In this document: positions 8,254 through 16,409 of the stretch, piece after piece
Numbering within the stretch: the first letter of the stretch is position 1
Layout: the number at the start of each line of letters is the position of its first letter
NCBI RefSeq assembly: GCF_007990545.2
Contig: NZ_AP019829.2
Coordinates: forward strand, 682,001 to 746,000
Source of the DNA: Leptotrichia wadei
Lineage (GTDB): Bacteria; Fusobacteriota; Fusobacteriia; Fusobacteriales; Leptotrichiaceae
Direction of reading: 5' to 3'
Length of the DNA stretch: 64,000 nt
Program-made: the position numbers and the translations under genes
The notes under the pieces: generated by a model
Database searches by the model: none
What the model was told of the DNA's origin: nothing
Seen by the model: the letters and a program-made list of their open reading frames with translations, nothing else

Positions 8254-9147
8254 GTGGATGTACATCATTTAAAAATTTTCTTTGAGGCATGCAAGGAAAA
8301 AAGTTTTACTAAAGCTGCAAAAAATTTATTTATAAGTCAATCTGCGGTATCAATACAAATAAAAAAACTGGAAACAAAACTTGGAATCCAGCTTATTGAA
8401 AGAAATTCTAAAAATTTTAGGCTGACTTTTGCAGGAAAAGAACTTTATCGAATGTCAAAGGATGTTTTTGATAAGATTTTGCGGGTAGAAAAGGAAATGG
8501 AGAAAATCTCACATTATGGTAAGGGAAAGATTTGCATAGGGGCAACTCATAATATTGGTGAGCCTGTGTTGCCGAGAATTATGGTAGAATTTAAAAAAAA
8601 TAATCCTGAAATTGAATTTGATTTGTATATTAAAAATCGGGAATCACTTGTAAGGCATTTGAAAGAAGGAACAGTTGATATTGCCCTAATGGAGGAATAT
8701 TTTATTGAGGATAAGGAAATAAAAGTGATTGAAACGGAAGAATACCCATTTGTTGTTGTAGCAGGAAGAGAAATATCAGATTATAGGGAATTGAAGAGAA
8801 TGCAGCTGTTAAAGCGGGACACGCTTTTAACAAGTAAATATCTTGATTTGTTTGAAAAAATAATTGGATTTAATTTGGAAAATAGAATTGTAATAAATGG
8901 AAGTATTGAAACTATGAAAAATTTTATAAAAAGTGGGCTTGGTTTTGCCGTTTTGCCGTATTATAGTGTTTATGAGGAAATTGAAAAAGGTGCATTGAAA
9001 GTTATTCATAATTTTGAAAAGTCAGAAGATAAGTTTCAAATTGCCTATATTCGTGAAAATGGAGAAAAGCCGGGAATTTCAAAATTTGTAAAATTTGTAA
9101 AAAGTTATAAAATTACACCTGCTTTATTTTCAGTAAAAAATAAATAA
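8254..9147 (+). CDS. LysR-family transcriptional regulator
   Basis: The product is a 297-residue LysR regulator. The N-terminal winged helix-turn-helix spans about residues 1-60 (FFEACKEKSFTKAAKNLFIS, then QSAVSIQIKKLE). The effector-binding domain begins near residue 90 (KICIGATHNIGEPVLPRI). A GTG start at 8254 is chosen because GGAGAG sits 6 bases before it and this opens at the canonical VDVHHLKIF; the frame extends upstream to 8200. Target genes are unknown. The nearest candidates are the transporter remnant upstream and gmhA downstream in the same direction. Confidence 0.88.
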   Translation: MDVHHLKIFFEACKEKSFTKAAKNLFISQSAVSIQIKKLETKLGIQLIERNSKNFRLTFAGKELYRMSKDVFDKILRVEKEMEKISHYGKGKICIGATHNIGEPVLPRIMVEFKKNNPEIEFDLYIKNRESLVRHLKEGTVDIALMEEYFIEDKEIKVIETEEYPFVVVAGREISDYRELKRMQLLKRDTLLTSKYLDLFEKIIGFNLENRIVINGSIETMKNFIKSGLGFAVLPYYSVYEEIEKGALKVIHNFEKSEDKFQIAYIRENGEKPGISKFVKFVKSYKITPALFSVKNK

Positions 9148-9189
9148 TAATTTTTATTAAATAAATTTTTTTTGATTTGGAGGAAAATT

Positions 9190-9774
9190 ATGTTAAAGGA
9201 AGATATTAGAAATTCGTATTTAACTGCCTTTGAAACTGTAAAGGCATTTGTGGAAAATGAAGAGAATATCGAAAAAACAGAAAAAGTTGCACAGGAATTG
9301 GCATTGGTCTATAAAAATGGTAAAAAATCACTAATTGCTGGAAATGGCGGAAGTAACTGTGATGCGATGCATTTTGCAGAAGAATTTACAGGAAGATTTA
9401 GAAAAGACAGAAGAGCATTGCCATCTATAAGTATTAGTGATTCTTCGCATATTACTTGTGTTGGAAATGACTTTGGATTTGATTTTGTCTTTGCAAAAGG
9501 TGTAGAGGCATTTGGGCAGGAAGGAGATTTTTTCTTTGGAATATCAACTTCGGGAAATTCTAAAAATGTAATTGAAGCTGTAAAAATGGCAAAAGAAAAA
9601 AAATTAAAAACTGTAGCACTACTTGGAAAAGATGGAGGAAAATTAAAAGGAGTGTGTGATTATGAGTTTATAATACCTGGCGAAACTTCAGATAGAATTC
9701 AGGAAGTTCATATGATGATTTTACATATCATAATTGAAGGTGTGGAAAGAACTTTATTTCCTGAGAATTACTAA
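9190..9774 (+). CDS. gmhA: Sedoheptulose-7-phosphate isomerase (phosphoheptose isomerase)
   Basis: The 194-residue SIS-domain protein has the GmhA signatures AGNGGSNCDAMHFAEEFTGR, SHITCVGNDFGFD and GISTSGNSKNV, then EVHMMILHIIIE at the C-terminus, which carries metal-binding His and Glu residues. It converts sedoheptulose 7-phosphate to D-glycero-D-manno-heptose 7-phosphate, the first step toward LPS core heptose. The ATG at 9190 follows TTGGAGG; an upstream start at 9172 lacks a site. No other heptose genes are adjacent. With waaA and the acyltransferases it supports an LPS-bearing outer membrane. Confidence 0.92.
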   Translation: MLKEDIRNSYLTAFETVKAFVENEENIEKTEKVAQELALVYKNGKKSLIAGNGGSNCDAMHFAEEFTGRFRKDRRALPSISISDSSHITCVGNDFGFDFVFAKGVEAFGQEGDFFFGISTSGNSKNVIEAVKMAKEKKLKTVALLGKDGGKLKGVCDYEFIIPGETSDRIQEVHMMILHIIIEGVERTLFPENY

Positions 9775-9864
9775 AATAAAGTGATTTTACTGTAATTCTA
9801 TTATAAATTAATAGTTTTTTATAAGAGTTTTAAAAGCATTTAGTGGTATACTCTTTGCTGAAGT

Positions 9865-10281
9865 AAATTTTGAAGAAGAGAGATGGTAAAGATGAAATTA
9901 TTAAAAAAATCTATGTTAGTATTGTCTGCAATGACACTAATTGGAGGAATGAGCTTTGCTGCTGCAACAAAAACTGAAAAAAAAGCAGTTGCTAAAAAAA
10001 CAGTTACAAAAGTTGTAAAAAAACCAGCTGCAAAAACTACAAAAAAACCAGCTACAAAAGCTGCTAAGAAATCAGCTGTAAAAGTTGCAAAAAAACCAGC
10101 TGCAAAGGCTGCAAAAAAATCAGCCGCTAAATAAAAACAAATTTTGAAGAAGAGAGATGGTAAAGATGAAATTATTAAAAAAATCTATGTTAGTATTATC
10201 TGTAATGACATTAATTGGAGGAATGAGCTTTGCTGCTGCAACTAAGACTAGAAAAAAAGCAGTTGCTAAAAAAACAGTAGC
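9865..10281 (+). repeat. Tandem duplication of a promoter-distal leader plus signal-peptide coding segment
   Basis: About 140 bases starting near 9865 and again near 10139 are almost identical. They cover the ribosome-binding site, start codon, signal peptide and the beginning of the Lys/Ala linker of two adjacent small genes. The copies diverge after the linker. Confidence 0.85.
9892..10134 (+). CDS. Secreted Lys/Ala/Pro-rich repeat protein (linker-only paralog)
   Basis: The small protein of about 80 residues has a Sec signal peptide (KSMLVLSAMTLIGGMSFA, cleavage likely after SFA). The mature part is made only of repeats such as KKPAAK, KKPATK, KKSAVK and KKSAAK. It would be highly basic and unstructured. 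It has no globular domain, whereas the next gene has the same leader plus an MliC-like domain. It may be a tandem duplicate that lost its domain and expanded the repeat, or a basic periplasmic or surface protein in its own right. The start at 9892 is 9 bases inside the longest frame, which begins at 9883. Confidence 0.6.
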   Translation: MKLLKKSMLVLSAMTLIGGMSFAAATKTEKKAVAKKTVTKVVKKPAAKTTKKPATKAAKKSAVKVAKKPAAKAAKKSAAK

Positions 10282-10522
10282 TAAAAAAGTTGCTTCAGAA
10301 TCTTACACTTGTGGTTCTGAAAAAATAAGAGTTGTATATCCAACAACAAAAACTGCAAGAGTAACAACTAAAGCTGGAAAAGTCTATAATTTAAATGTAG
10401 CAGTATCAGCTAGTGGAGCAAGATATGTTTCTAAAAATGGAAATATTGAATTTTTCAAAGGCGGAAAAGATGCCATTTATAGAGGACCTAATGGTATTGA
10501 AAAATCTTGTACAAAAAGATAA
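10166..10522 (+). CDS. Periplasmic MliC/PliC-like lysozyme inhibitor with Lys/Ala linker
   Basis: The product has 118 residues: signal peptide (cleavage after SFA), a short basic linker to about residue 44, then a domain of about 70 residues. This domain matches the MliC fold pattern: Cys49 in YTCG, KIRVVYPTTKTARV, the hallmark SASGARY (81-87) in the loop that plugs the lysozyme active site, a FFKGGKDAIY strand, and Cys115 near the end, which can pair with Cys49. MliC proteins protect peptidoglycan from c-type host lysozyme. The usual lipobox is absent, so it would be free in the periplasm (PliC type). The family call is from motif recognition only. Confidence 0.72.
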   Translation: MKLLKKSMLVLSVMTLIGGMSFAAATKTRKKAVAKKTVAKKVASESYTCGSEKIRVVYPTTKTARVTTKAGKVYNLNVAVSASGARYVSKNGNIEFFKGGKDAIYRGPNGIEKSCTKR

Positions 10523-10574
10523 CTCTTAAAATAATTGAAGTATAATAAAAGAATTTTAATTTTAACTGAGTTTT

Positions 10575-10637
10575 AAAAAGTACAGCTGGCAGATTTGGTG
10601 AGTGAAATCATTGAATTTGTCCGTCGTACTTTTTTTA
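10575..10637 (+). terminator. Terminator after the MliC-like gene
   Basis: Arms AAAAAGTAC and GTACTTTTTTT bracket a partly paired loop and are followed by a T run. Confidence 0.6.
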
Positions 10638-10892
10638 TTTTGATTTTTTTATAAAATTCAATATTATGCTATTTTACATTAAAATAGCAGCCTGGTTATG
10701 AATTTCTTTGCAAAAGGTCAAGATTTTTTGTTAGCGAATAATATAATTTCTATTTTTAAATAGAGTTTAACATTATTAGTATTAAATTTTTTTATTCATT
10801 GAGATAGAATGATTGAAAATCTTTGTTAAAAATGATAAAATTATAGAGTATAAGCAGAGAAATAAATTTAATAATTAAGAGAGGAAATTATA
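10638..10892. other. Intergenic region upstream of cls with a hairpin and a dispersed repeat
   Basis: No gene is seen here. A perfect 8-bp hairpin, GCTATTTT/AAAATAGC, lies at 10668-10688. A segment at about 10719-10773 resembles one at about 60510-60569. The gene-proximal part has AT-rich promoter-like sequence but no convincing box pair. Confidence 0.5.
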
Positions 10893-12500
10893 ATGCATGA
10901 ATTGGCTATAATCATTTCAACTTGGGTAATTCCGTTTGAGAGGATACATTATTTGATAATTATTATTCTGGCTGTGGCAGTGCTTTTGTCGGACAAGTCA
11001 CCAAATGCGATGCTTGCTTGGATTTTTACAATTTTTACATTTCCATTGGGTGGAGCAATTTTATATCTTTTGTTTGGGATTAATTGGAGAAGGAATAAGA
11101 TAATTTCAAAAAAGATGAAAGGTGAAGAAAGAAAGCTGTTTTCAAGACTTTTTAACTTTATGCAGAGAGATGTATCGGATATTTTCAGGTCACAGGACTT
11201 TTTTTATTATAATCGGTTAAAAAATATAAATGAAAATGTTGATAAAATGTCTGAGTCTGAAATAAAAGAAAAAATTCAAGGTCAAATTGACACGATGATA
11301 ACAAATATTGGACTTCCCGCTCAGCAAAAAGAAATTGTCAAAATGCTTTACAATTCTGAAGGGACTTTCTTGACAAATAATGATTCGTATAAATTATTTT
11401 ATGATGGAAAAGGAGCTTTTGATTCTATTTTGAAAGATATCGAAAATGCGAAAAAAACAATTTATATGGAATATTTTATTTGGAGGGCTGATGAGTTGGG
11501 AGAAAGAATAAAAAATGCACTTATAAAAAAGGCAAAGGAAGGTGTTAAGATAAAGCTGCTTTTTGATGGAGTAGGAACATGGAAGTTGCCGAGAAAGTAT
11601 AAAAAGGAACTTAGAAGTGCTGGAATTGAAATAAGATGGTTTTTGGATGTGAAATTTTTTATTTCCAAGATGAATTATCGAAATCATCGTAAAATAGCCT
11701 TAATTGACAATAAAATAGTTCATACTGGCGGAATGAACGTGGGGCAGGAATATATAGATGGTGGAAAGCGGTTTGAAAGTTGGAGAGATACGAATATTAG
11801 AATTACTGGGGAAATAATTGGACAGTATCTTGCAATTTTTGTAACAGATTGGTTAAATAGTGGTGGTAAGTACAGTTTTGGTGAAGATGTAAAGGGTGAG
11901 GCAGTTCACGAATTGGAAGAGCAAAAGCCGATTGATAAGCAGAAAAAACTAGAATATTTAATGCAGGTTTCTTCGAGTGGACCTGATACAGAATGGACGA
12001 CTTTGAAATATTTGTATTCTAAAATGATTGCAACAGCAAAAACGGAAGTTTTGATTCAAAGTCCTTATTTTGTGCCTGATACAGATTTGATTTCACAGTT
12101 GAAAATGGCGGCTCTTTCGGGAGTAAAAATAAAAATAATGATTACAGGAGTACCTGATAAAAAGATGCCCTATTGGATTGCAGAAACTTATTTTGCAGAA
12201 TTGATAGAAGCTGGGATTGAGATTTTTAGATATAAGGCGGGATTTTTACACAGTAAAAATGTAATCGTAGATGAGAAAACATCTACGATGGGAACATGTA
12301 ATTTTGATATGAGAAGTTTTGAGATAAATTATGAAGTGAATTCAGTATTTTATAGTGAAGAGATTAGCAAAGATTTAAAGGCACAGTTTGGAAAAGATTT
12401 GGAAGTGTGTGAAAAATTTGATGAAGCAAGATTAAAAAAAGTGACTTTCAGAAAACAATTGAGAAACTCTATATTCAAGTTAATTTCACCAATAATGTAA
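10893..12500 (+). CDS. cls: Cardiolipin synthase (phospholipase D superfamily)
   Basis: The 535-residue protein has two N-terminal transmembrane helices (about residues 18-36 and 45-65) and two PLD-type HxK(x)4D motifs. The first is HRKIALID in NYRNHRKIALIDNKIVHTGG, the second HSKNVIVD in GFLHSKNVIVDEKTSTMG. Length and layout match bacterial cardiolipin synthase, which joins two phosphatidylglycerols into cardiolipin at the inner membrane. A GAGAGG site precedes the ATG. The truB start follows 32 bases after the stop, so the two may share a transcript. Confidence 0.93.
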   Translation: MHELAIIISTWVIPFERIHYLIIIILAVAVLLSDKSPNAMLAWIFTIFTFPLGGAILYLLFGINWRRNKIISKKMKGEERKLFSRLFNFMQRDVSDIFRSQDFFYYNRLKNINENVDKMSESEIKEKIQGQIDTMITNIGLPAQQKEIVKMLYNSEGTFLTNNDSYKLFYDGKGAFDSILKDIENAKKTIYMEYFIWRADELGERIKNALIKKAKEGVKIKLLFDGVGTWKLPRKYKKELRSAGIEIRWFLDVKFFISKMNYRNHRKIALIDNKIVHTGGMNVGQEYIDGGKRFESWRDTNIRITGEIIGQYLAIFVTDWLNSGGKYSFGEDVKGEAVHELEEQKPIDKQKKLEYLMQVSSSGPDTEWTTLKYLYSKMIATAKTEVLIQSPYFVPDTDLISQLKMAALSGVKIKIMITGVPDKKMPYWIAETYFAELIEAGIEIFRYKAGFLHSKNVIVDEKTSTMGTCNFDMRSFEINYEVNSVFYSEEISKDLKAQFGKDLEVCEKFDEARLKKVTFRKQLRNSIFKLISPIM

Positions 12501-12532
12501 ATAAATTATAATAATTGTGGGAAGGAAGAAAA

Positions 12533-13609
12533 ATGGAAAAAAATTTCACGAAGGATGGGCTTATTCTTTTGAATAAAAGTAAGGGAGTAAGTTCATTTGC
12601 GGCAATTAATGAGTTAAAGAGAAAAATAAGGGCTAAAAAGGTCGGTCATGCGGGAACATTGGATCCGATGGCTGAAGGACTTATGATTGTTATGATTAAT
12701 GATGCAACAAAATTTTCTGATGACTTGATGAAAAAGGAAAAGGAATATTATGTTGAAATGGAACTTGGATACAAAACTGATACTTATGATCTGGAAGGGA
12801 CGGTCGTTGAAAGATATGAATCTGAAATAAGTGTAAGCAATGCTCAAATAATAAAAGTTATAAATAGTTTTAGAGGGAAAATAAAGCAAATTCCGCCAAT
12901 GTATTCAGCAATAAAAATAGACGGGAAAAAACTTTATGATTTGGCGAGAAAAGGTGTGGAAGTTGAAAGAACAGAAAGAAATGTTGAAATTTCAGAAATT
13001 AGAAAAATAAAAATTATTCGTCCAGATAAAAATTCAAAAGATGCTCGAAATATAAAAATTTCATTTTATGTAAAAGTTAGCAGTGGAACTTATATCCGTT
13101 CTCTAGTTTACGATATTGGGGAAAAATTGGGAGTTTTTGCTACGATGACAAGGCTTGTGAGAACTAAAATTGGAAGATTTGAAATTGAAGATGCGATTGA
13201 TTTGGAAAAGGCTGAAGCTGAAATTGATAAATTGAAGGAATTAGTGGAGGCTAAAAGAGAAAGTGAGTCATTTTGGGCTACAAAGAGTGATGCTGCTATA
13301 AGAGCTGAAAAGATTAGAGAAATAGTGTGTTTTGTTGAAATAGAATATGTGCTTGACTATTTCGGGATAAATGTTTCCAATGAGAAATATGGAAAATTGA
13401 AAAATGGAATGACAGTTATTGACACATTTAAAAAATTTGAAAATATAAGTAAAGAAGTTAATATGAGAAAAAACATTAAAGAAAATCAGAAATTTAAGAT
13501 TTATGTGAGAAATAAAAATACAAATGAACGGGAATTTCGTGGAATTGTAAAAATTGTAAATATTAAGGGAGATAGAATTTATTTAAAAAGAGATAAATAT
13601 TTTTTGTAA
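12533..13609 (+). CDS. truB: tRNA pseudouridine(55) synthase
   Basis: The 358-residue TruB has the catalytic-loop motif GHAGTLDPMAEGLM (Asp nucleophile) near residue 40, the substrate motif GKIKQIPPMYSAIKIDGKK and the SGTYIRSLVYDIGEKL motif. It makes pseudouridine 55 in the T-loop of tRNAs. The C-terminal 130 residues are longer than in minimal TruB proteins and end in a beta-rich piece that may be a PUA-like domain. The start at 12533 follows GGAAGG; the frame itself begins at 12515. The next gene starts 33 bases downstream. Confidence 0.93.
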   Translation: MEKNFTKDGLILLNKSKGVSSFAAINELKRKIRAKKVGHAGTLDPMAEGLMIVMINDATKFSDDLMKKEKEYYVEMELGYKTDTYDLEGTVVERYESEISVSNAQIIKVINSFRGKIKQIPPMYSAIKIDGKKLYDLARKGVEVERTERNVEISEIRKIKIIRPDKNSKDARNIKISFYVKVSSGTYIRSLVYDIGEKLGVFATMTRLVRTKIGRFEIEDAIDLEKAEAEIDKLKELVEAKRESESFWATKSDAAIRAEKIREIVCFVEIEYVLDYFGINVSNEKYGKLKNGMTVIDTFKKFENISKEVNMRKNIKENQKFKIYVRNKNTNEREFRGIVKIVNIKGDRIYLKRDKYFL

Positions 13610-13642
13610 CTTTCAGAATTTGAAAAGTGGTGATAATAATAT

Positions 13643-15226
13643 ATGAAGAAGTCAAATAAATATGTATTTGATATCGAAGTTTTTCCAAATTATTTTTGTA
13701 TTGTGTTGAAAAAGTTGAATGATGAAAAAATATTGATTATCGATTCAGATAATTTTAATCGTCAAAAAAAACTTTTATATAGAGTCATTTCAAAAAACGT
13801 GTTAATTTCCTATGGAGGACACAGTTTTGATGATATTGTAATTAATGACCTTTTAAAATACAGAAATTCAAATGTAAATAGAAATAAATTAAACAGTGAA
13901 ATAAAAATAATAAGAAATATGCCAAAAAATGAATATAAAAATGAAAATCACGAATTCAATTCGTATGACTTGGCTTATGAGTATAGTTTAAATCTTGGAG
14001 TAAAGGGGTTTGAGTTTAATTGTGGAGATAATATTGAAGAGCAGGATTTTGCCAACTTTAATTATGTAATAAAAAAAAATATATATGATAAGATTGTTGA
14101 TAAGGTAATTGATTACTGCATACAGGATGTTTTGGCAACTGAAAAAATGTATAATTTTATAATTTCAGAAGAAAGTAACTGGGATGAAAAGGAAAACTTG
14201 TTAAATATACTTACAAATGGCAATTATAGCAATAATATGAAACTTAAAAGGAAAATAAAATATTTAAATTATAATAATGACAAACTTGTGACCATGCTTT
14301 TGGATCAAAATTCTGATAATTCTAGCCAGTCTAAAATAAATTATTCTAAAAGGATGAAGATGGATGATTATGATAATTATCTTCAAAAAAAAGTATATGA
14401 ATTAACAATAAAAAAAGACCATTTGTATGAGTGGCTGCTTGAAAATAAAATATTTTATGAAAAGGATAAAAATATAATAAAAAAAATACCGAAAGATTTG
14501 CTTTTAAAATCATCATTTGTAAAAGATGTTTTAAATAGATATAGAATAAGTATTGTAAAAAGAATAAAAAGAGTTTTTGCAAGAGAAGGTATTGAAATGG
14601 TGGGAGCATCAGAAAATGATATTTTTATAACAAATGTAACTGATGAACTTTTAAGTAAAATAAAAAACAAGATAAATCATCAATATCAAGATATTTTTTT
14701 AATAAGAGATATTGATAAATTTTTAAAAAATAAAAGTTCTATTTTGTATAAGGTGAATGATAAAGTTAAGGGCATCAATGAATATCACTACAGCAAGTTA
14801 ATTATGCCAAAAAATCATAAATGGATTTCAGAAATTTTAAAATTATATTTTTGGGAAAAACAGGAAATAGAAACAGCAGTAAGAAAAGTTTTTTCAGAAA
14901 ATCCTGATATATTCTTTATGTATGCTTCTGTTTACGAAGACATTTATGCTTGTGATGAAAATGGAAAAATGGAATTTGAAAGTAATAAAGTGCTAGATAA
15001 GTTTAGAAAATATCGGCTATATTTTTCAAAAACGGGATTGTATAAGGTTGTTATTCGTAAAGATGAAAAATATTATGAAAAATATGGTTTTGGAGATATT
15101 AACGATAATTTATATAAAGTGAGGAACGTTGAAACAAGCGTAAATGAATTTGAAAATTATGAGGATATTGACTTGAAAAGCTATATTGACTATACTCAAA
15201 ATTATATAGAAAAATATTTTGAATAA
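13643..15226 (+). CDS. DEDD-type 3'-5' exonuclease-like protein of unknown role
   Basis: The 527-residue protein opens with an exonuclease fold typical of proofreading domains: ExoI-like DIEVFPNYF (residues about 10-18), ExoII-like YGGHSFDDIVINDLL (about 57-71) and ExoIII-like YCIQDVLATEKMY (about 155-167, Tyr-x3-Asp). These give the four acidic residues and the Tyr of a DEDDy nuclease. The rest, about 340 residues, is Lys/Asn/Tyr-rich and not recognised. No polymerase motifs are visible. The exonuclease part is most like those of phage or family-A/B polymerases, so it could be phage-derived. It lies directly after truB and ahead of ruvC, which has its own promoter. Confidence 0.6.
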   Translation: MKKSNKYVFDIEVFPNYFCIVLKKLNDEKILIIDSDNFNRQKKLLYRVISKNVLISYGGHSFDDIVINDLLKYRNSNVNRNKLNSEIKIIRNMPKNEYKNENHEFNSYDLAYEYSLNLGVKGFEFNCGDNIEEQDFANFNYVIKKNIYDKIVDKVIDYCIQDVLATEKMYNFIISEESNWDEKENLLNILTNGNYSNNMKLKRKIKYLNYNNDKLVTMLLDQNSDNSSQSKINYSKRMKMDDYDNYLQKKVYELTIKKDHLYEWLLENKIFYEKDKNIIKKIPKDLLLKSSFVKDVLNRYRISIVKRIKRVFAREGIEMVGASENDIFITNVTDELLSKIKNKINHQYQDIFLIRDIDKFLKNKSSILYKVNDKVKGINEYHYSKLIMPKNHKWISEILKLYFWEKQEIETAVRKVFSENPDIFFMYASVYEDIYACDENGKMEFESNKVLDKFRKYRLYFSKTGLYKVVIRKDEKYYEKYGFGDINDNLYKVRNVETSVNEFENYEDIDLKSYIDYTQNYIEKYFE

Positions 15227-15240
15227 CATATACGGATATC

Positions 15241-15269
15241 TTGCATACAAACTTTAGGTATGATATAAT
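15241..15269 (+). promoter_or_regulatory. Promoter for ruvC
   Basis: TTGCAT and TATAAT are separated by exactly 17 bases. The -10 box lies about 37 bases upstream of the ruvC ATG. Confidence 0.65.
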
Positions 15270-15305
15270 TAAAAAATAAAGAAGCAGGGAAAAATAAGGA
15301 GAAAT

Positions 15306-15875
15306 ATGAGAATTTTAGGAATAGATCCTGGTACAGCAATAGTGGGATACGCTGTTGTAGATTATGAAAATGGTGATTATACTCCACTTGATTATGGATG
15401 TATTTTTACAGATAAGGATGAGGATATGCCTATTAGGCTGGAAAAAATTTATGATGGACTAGAAAATATTATAAAACTCTGGAAGCCAACAGATATGGCT
15501 ATTGAAGACTTATTTTTCTTTAAAAATCAAAAAACAGTAATAAAAGTAGGACAGGCTCGTGGAGTAATAACTTTAGCAGGACAAAAAAATAAGCTGAATT
15601 TATATAGCTATACTCCGCTTCAAGTAAAAATGGGGATTGCAAGTTATGGAAGAGCTGATAAAAAGCAAATTCAGGAAATGGTAAAGCTAATATTAAAGTT
15701 AGATGAAATTCCAAAGCCTGATGATGCTGCAGATGCACTTGCAATCGCAATTACTCATATCAATTCCAAAATAGGATTTGGTGGATTTAACAGAGGAGAT
15801 AACATTACAAAAAAATTAGATAAAATTACTTCTAATCGAATAAAACTAGAAGACTATAAAAGATTAATGAAATAA
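15306..15875 (+). CDS. ruvC: Holliday junction resolvase
   Basis: The 189-residue RuvC has the four acidic catalytic positions: Asp7 in GIDPGT, Glu67 in MAIEDLFF, and Asp139/Asp140 with Asp143 in KPDDAADALAIA. The motif FKNQKTVIKVGQARGV is typical. RuvC cuts four-way junctions as a dimer with RuvAB. Here it is separated from ruvA and ruvB, which are not in the window. An AAGGAG site precedes the ATG, and a good promoter sits upstream. The gene is followed after 42 bases by trmL in the same direction. Confidence 0.96.
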   Translation: MRILGIDPGTAIVGYAVVDYENGDYTPLDYGCIFTDKDEDMPIRLEKIYDGLENIIKLWKPTDMAIEDLFFFKNQKTVIKVGQARGVITLAGQKNKLNLYSYTPLQVKMGIASYGRADKKQIQEMVKLILKLDEIPKPDDAADALAIAITHINSKIGFGGFNRGDNITKKLDKITSNRIKLEDYKRLMK

Positions 15876-15917
15876 ATTTATATAATGAAAATTTAAATAG
15901 AAGGAATGGTAGATAAA

Positions 15918-16379
15918 ATGAACATAGTTCTATTAAATCCAGAAATACATGTAAACACAGGAAATATTGGAAGAACCTGTGTCTTAACAAATACAAAGCT
16001 GCATTTAATAAAACCTCTAGGCTTTGAACTGGATGATAAAAAAATAAGACGTGCAGGACTAGATTACTGGAAAGATGTACAGCTTTTCGTATGGGAAAAT
16101 TTGGAACATTTCTGGAAAGAAAACATCGAAACCAGCAATGCAAAAATCTATTTTGCAACGACAAAAACAAAACAGAGATATACAGACGTGAAATTTGATG
16201 ACAACGATTATATAATGTTTGGACCTGAATCACGTGGAATACCTGAAGAAATATTAAATAAATATAAAAAAAATAATATTACGATTCCAATGTTGCCACT
16301 TGGAAGATCGCTGAATTTGTCCAATGCTGTGGCGATTGTGTTATTTGAGGCATTAAGACAGAATGATTTTCAATATTAA
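15918..16379 (+). CDS. trmL: tRNA (cytidine(34)-2'-O)-methyltransferase
   Basis: The SPOUT-fold methyltransferase of about 153 residues has the TrmL signatures NPEIHVNTGNIGRTC at the N-terminus, FGPESRGIPEEIL in the middle and the knotted C-terminal LGRSLNLSNAVAIVLFEALR. It methylates the 2'-O of the wobble nucleotide in tRNA-Leu species. The frame includes an ATG at 15906, but that one would touch the GAAGGA site, so 15918, opening at MNIVLLNPE, is preferred. It is followed closely by thyA. Confidence 0.93.
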   Translation: MNIVLLNPEIHVNTGNIGRTCVLTNTKLHLIKPLGFELDDKKIRRAGLDYWKDVQLFVWENLEHFWKENIETSNAKIYFATTKTKQRYTDVKFDDNDYIMFGPESRGIPEEILNKYKKNNITIPMLPLGRSLNLSNAVAIVLFEALRQNDFQY

Positions 16380-16409
16380 GATTAGAGATAAAAATTATTA
16401 GGAGAGAGA

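Noticed and set aside
9892-10522. Histone H1-like DNA-binding proteins, suggested by KKPAAK repeats
   Set aside because: Both have clear Sec signal peptides, so they are exported, and the second carries an MliC-like domain.
10575-10637. T-box or other riboswitch upstream of cls
   Set aside because: The hairpin is adequately explained as the terminator of the MliC-like gene, and no T-box sequence or specifier loop is visible.
13643-15226. Family-B DNA polymerase
   Set aside because: Only exonuclease motifs are present; the polymerase motifs (such as DxxSLYP and YxDTD) are missing.
15832-16233. 133-residue minus-strand frame opposite ruvC end and trmL
   Set aside because: It is antisense to trmL, with Phe/Leu/Ser-rich shadow composition.
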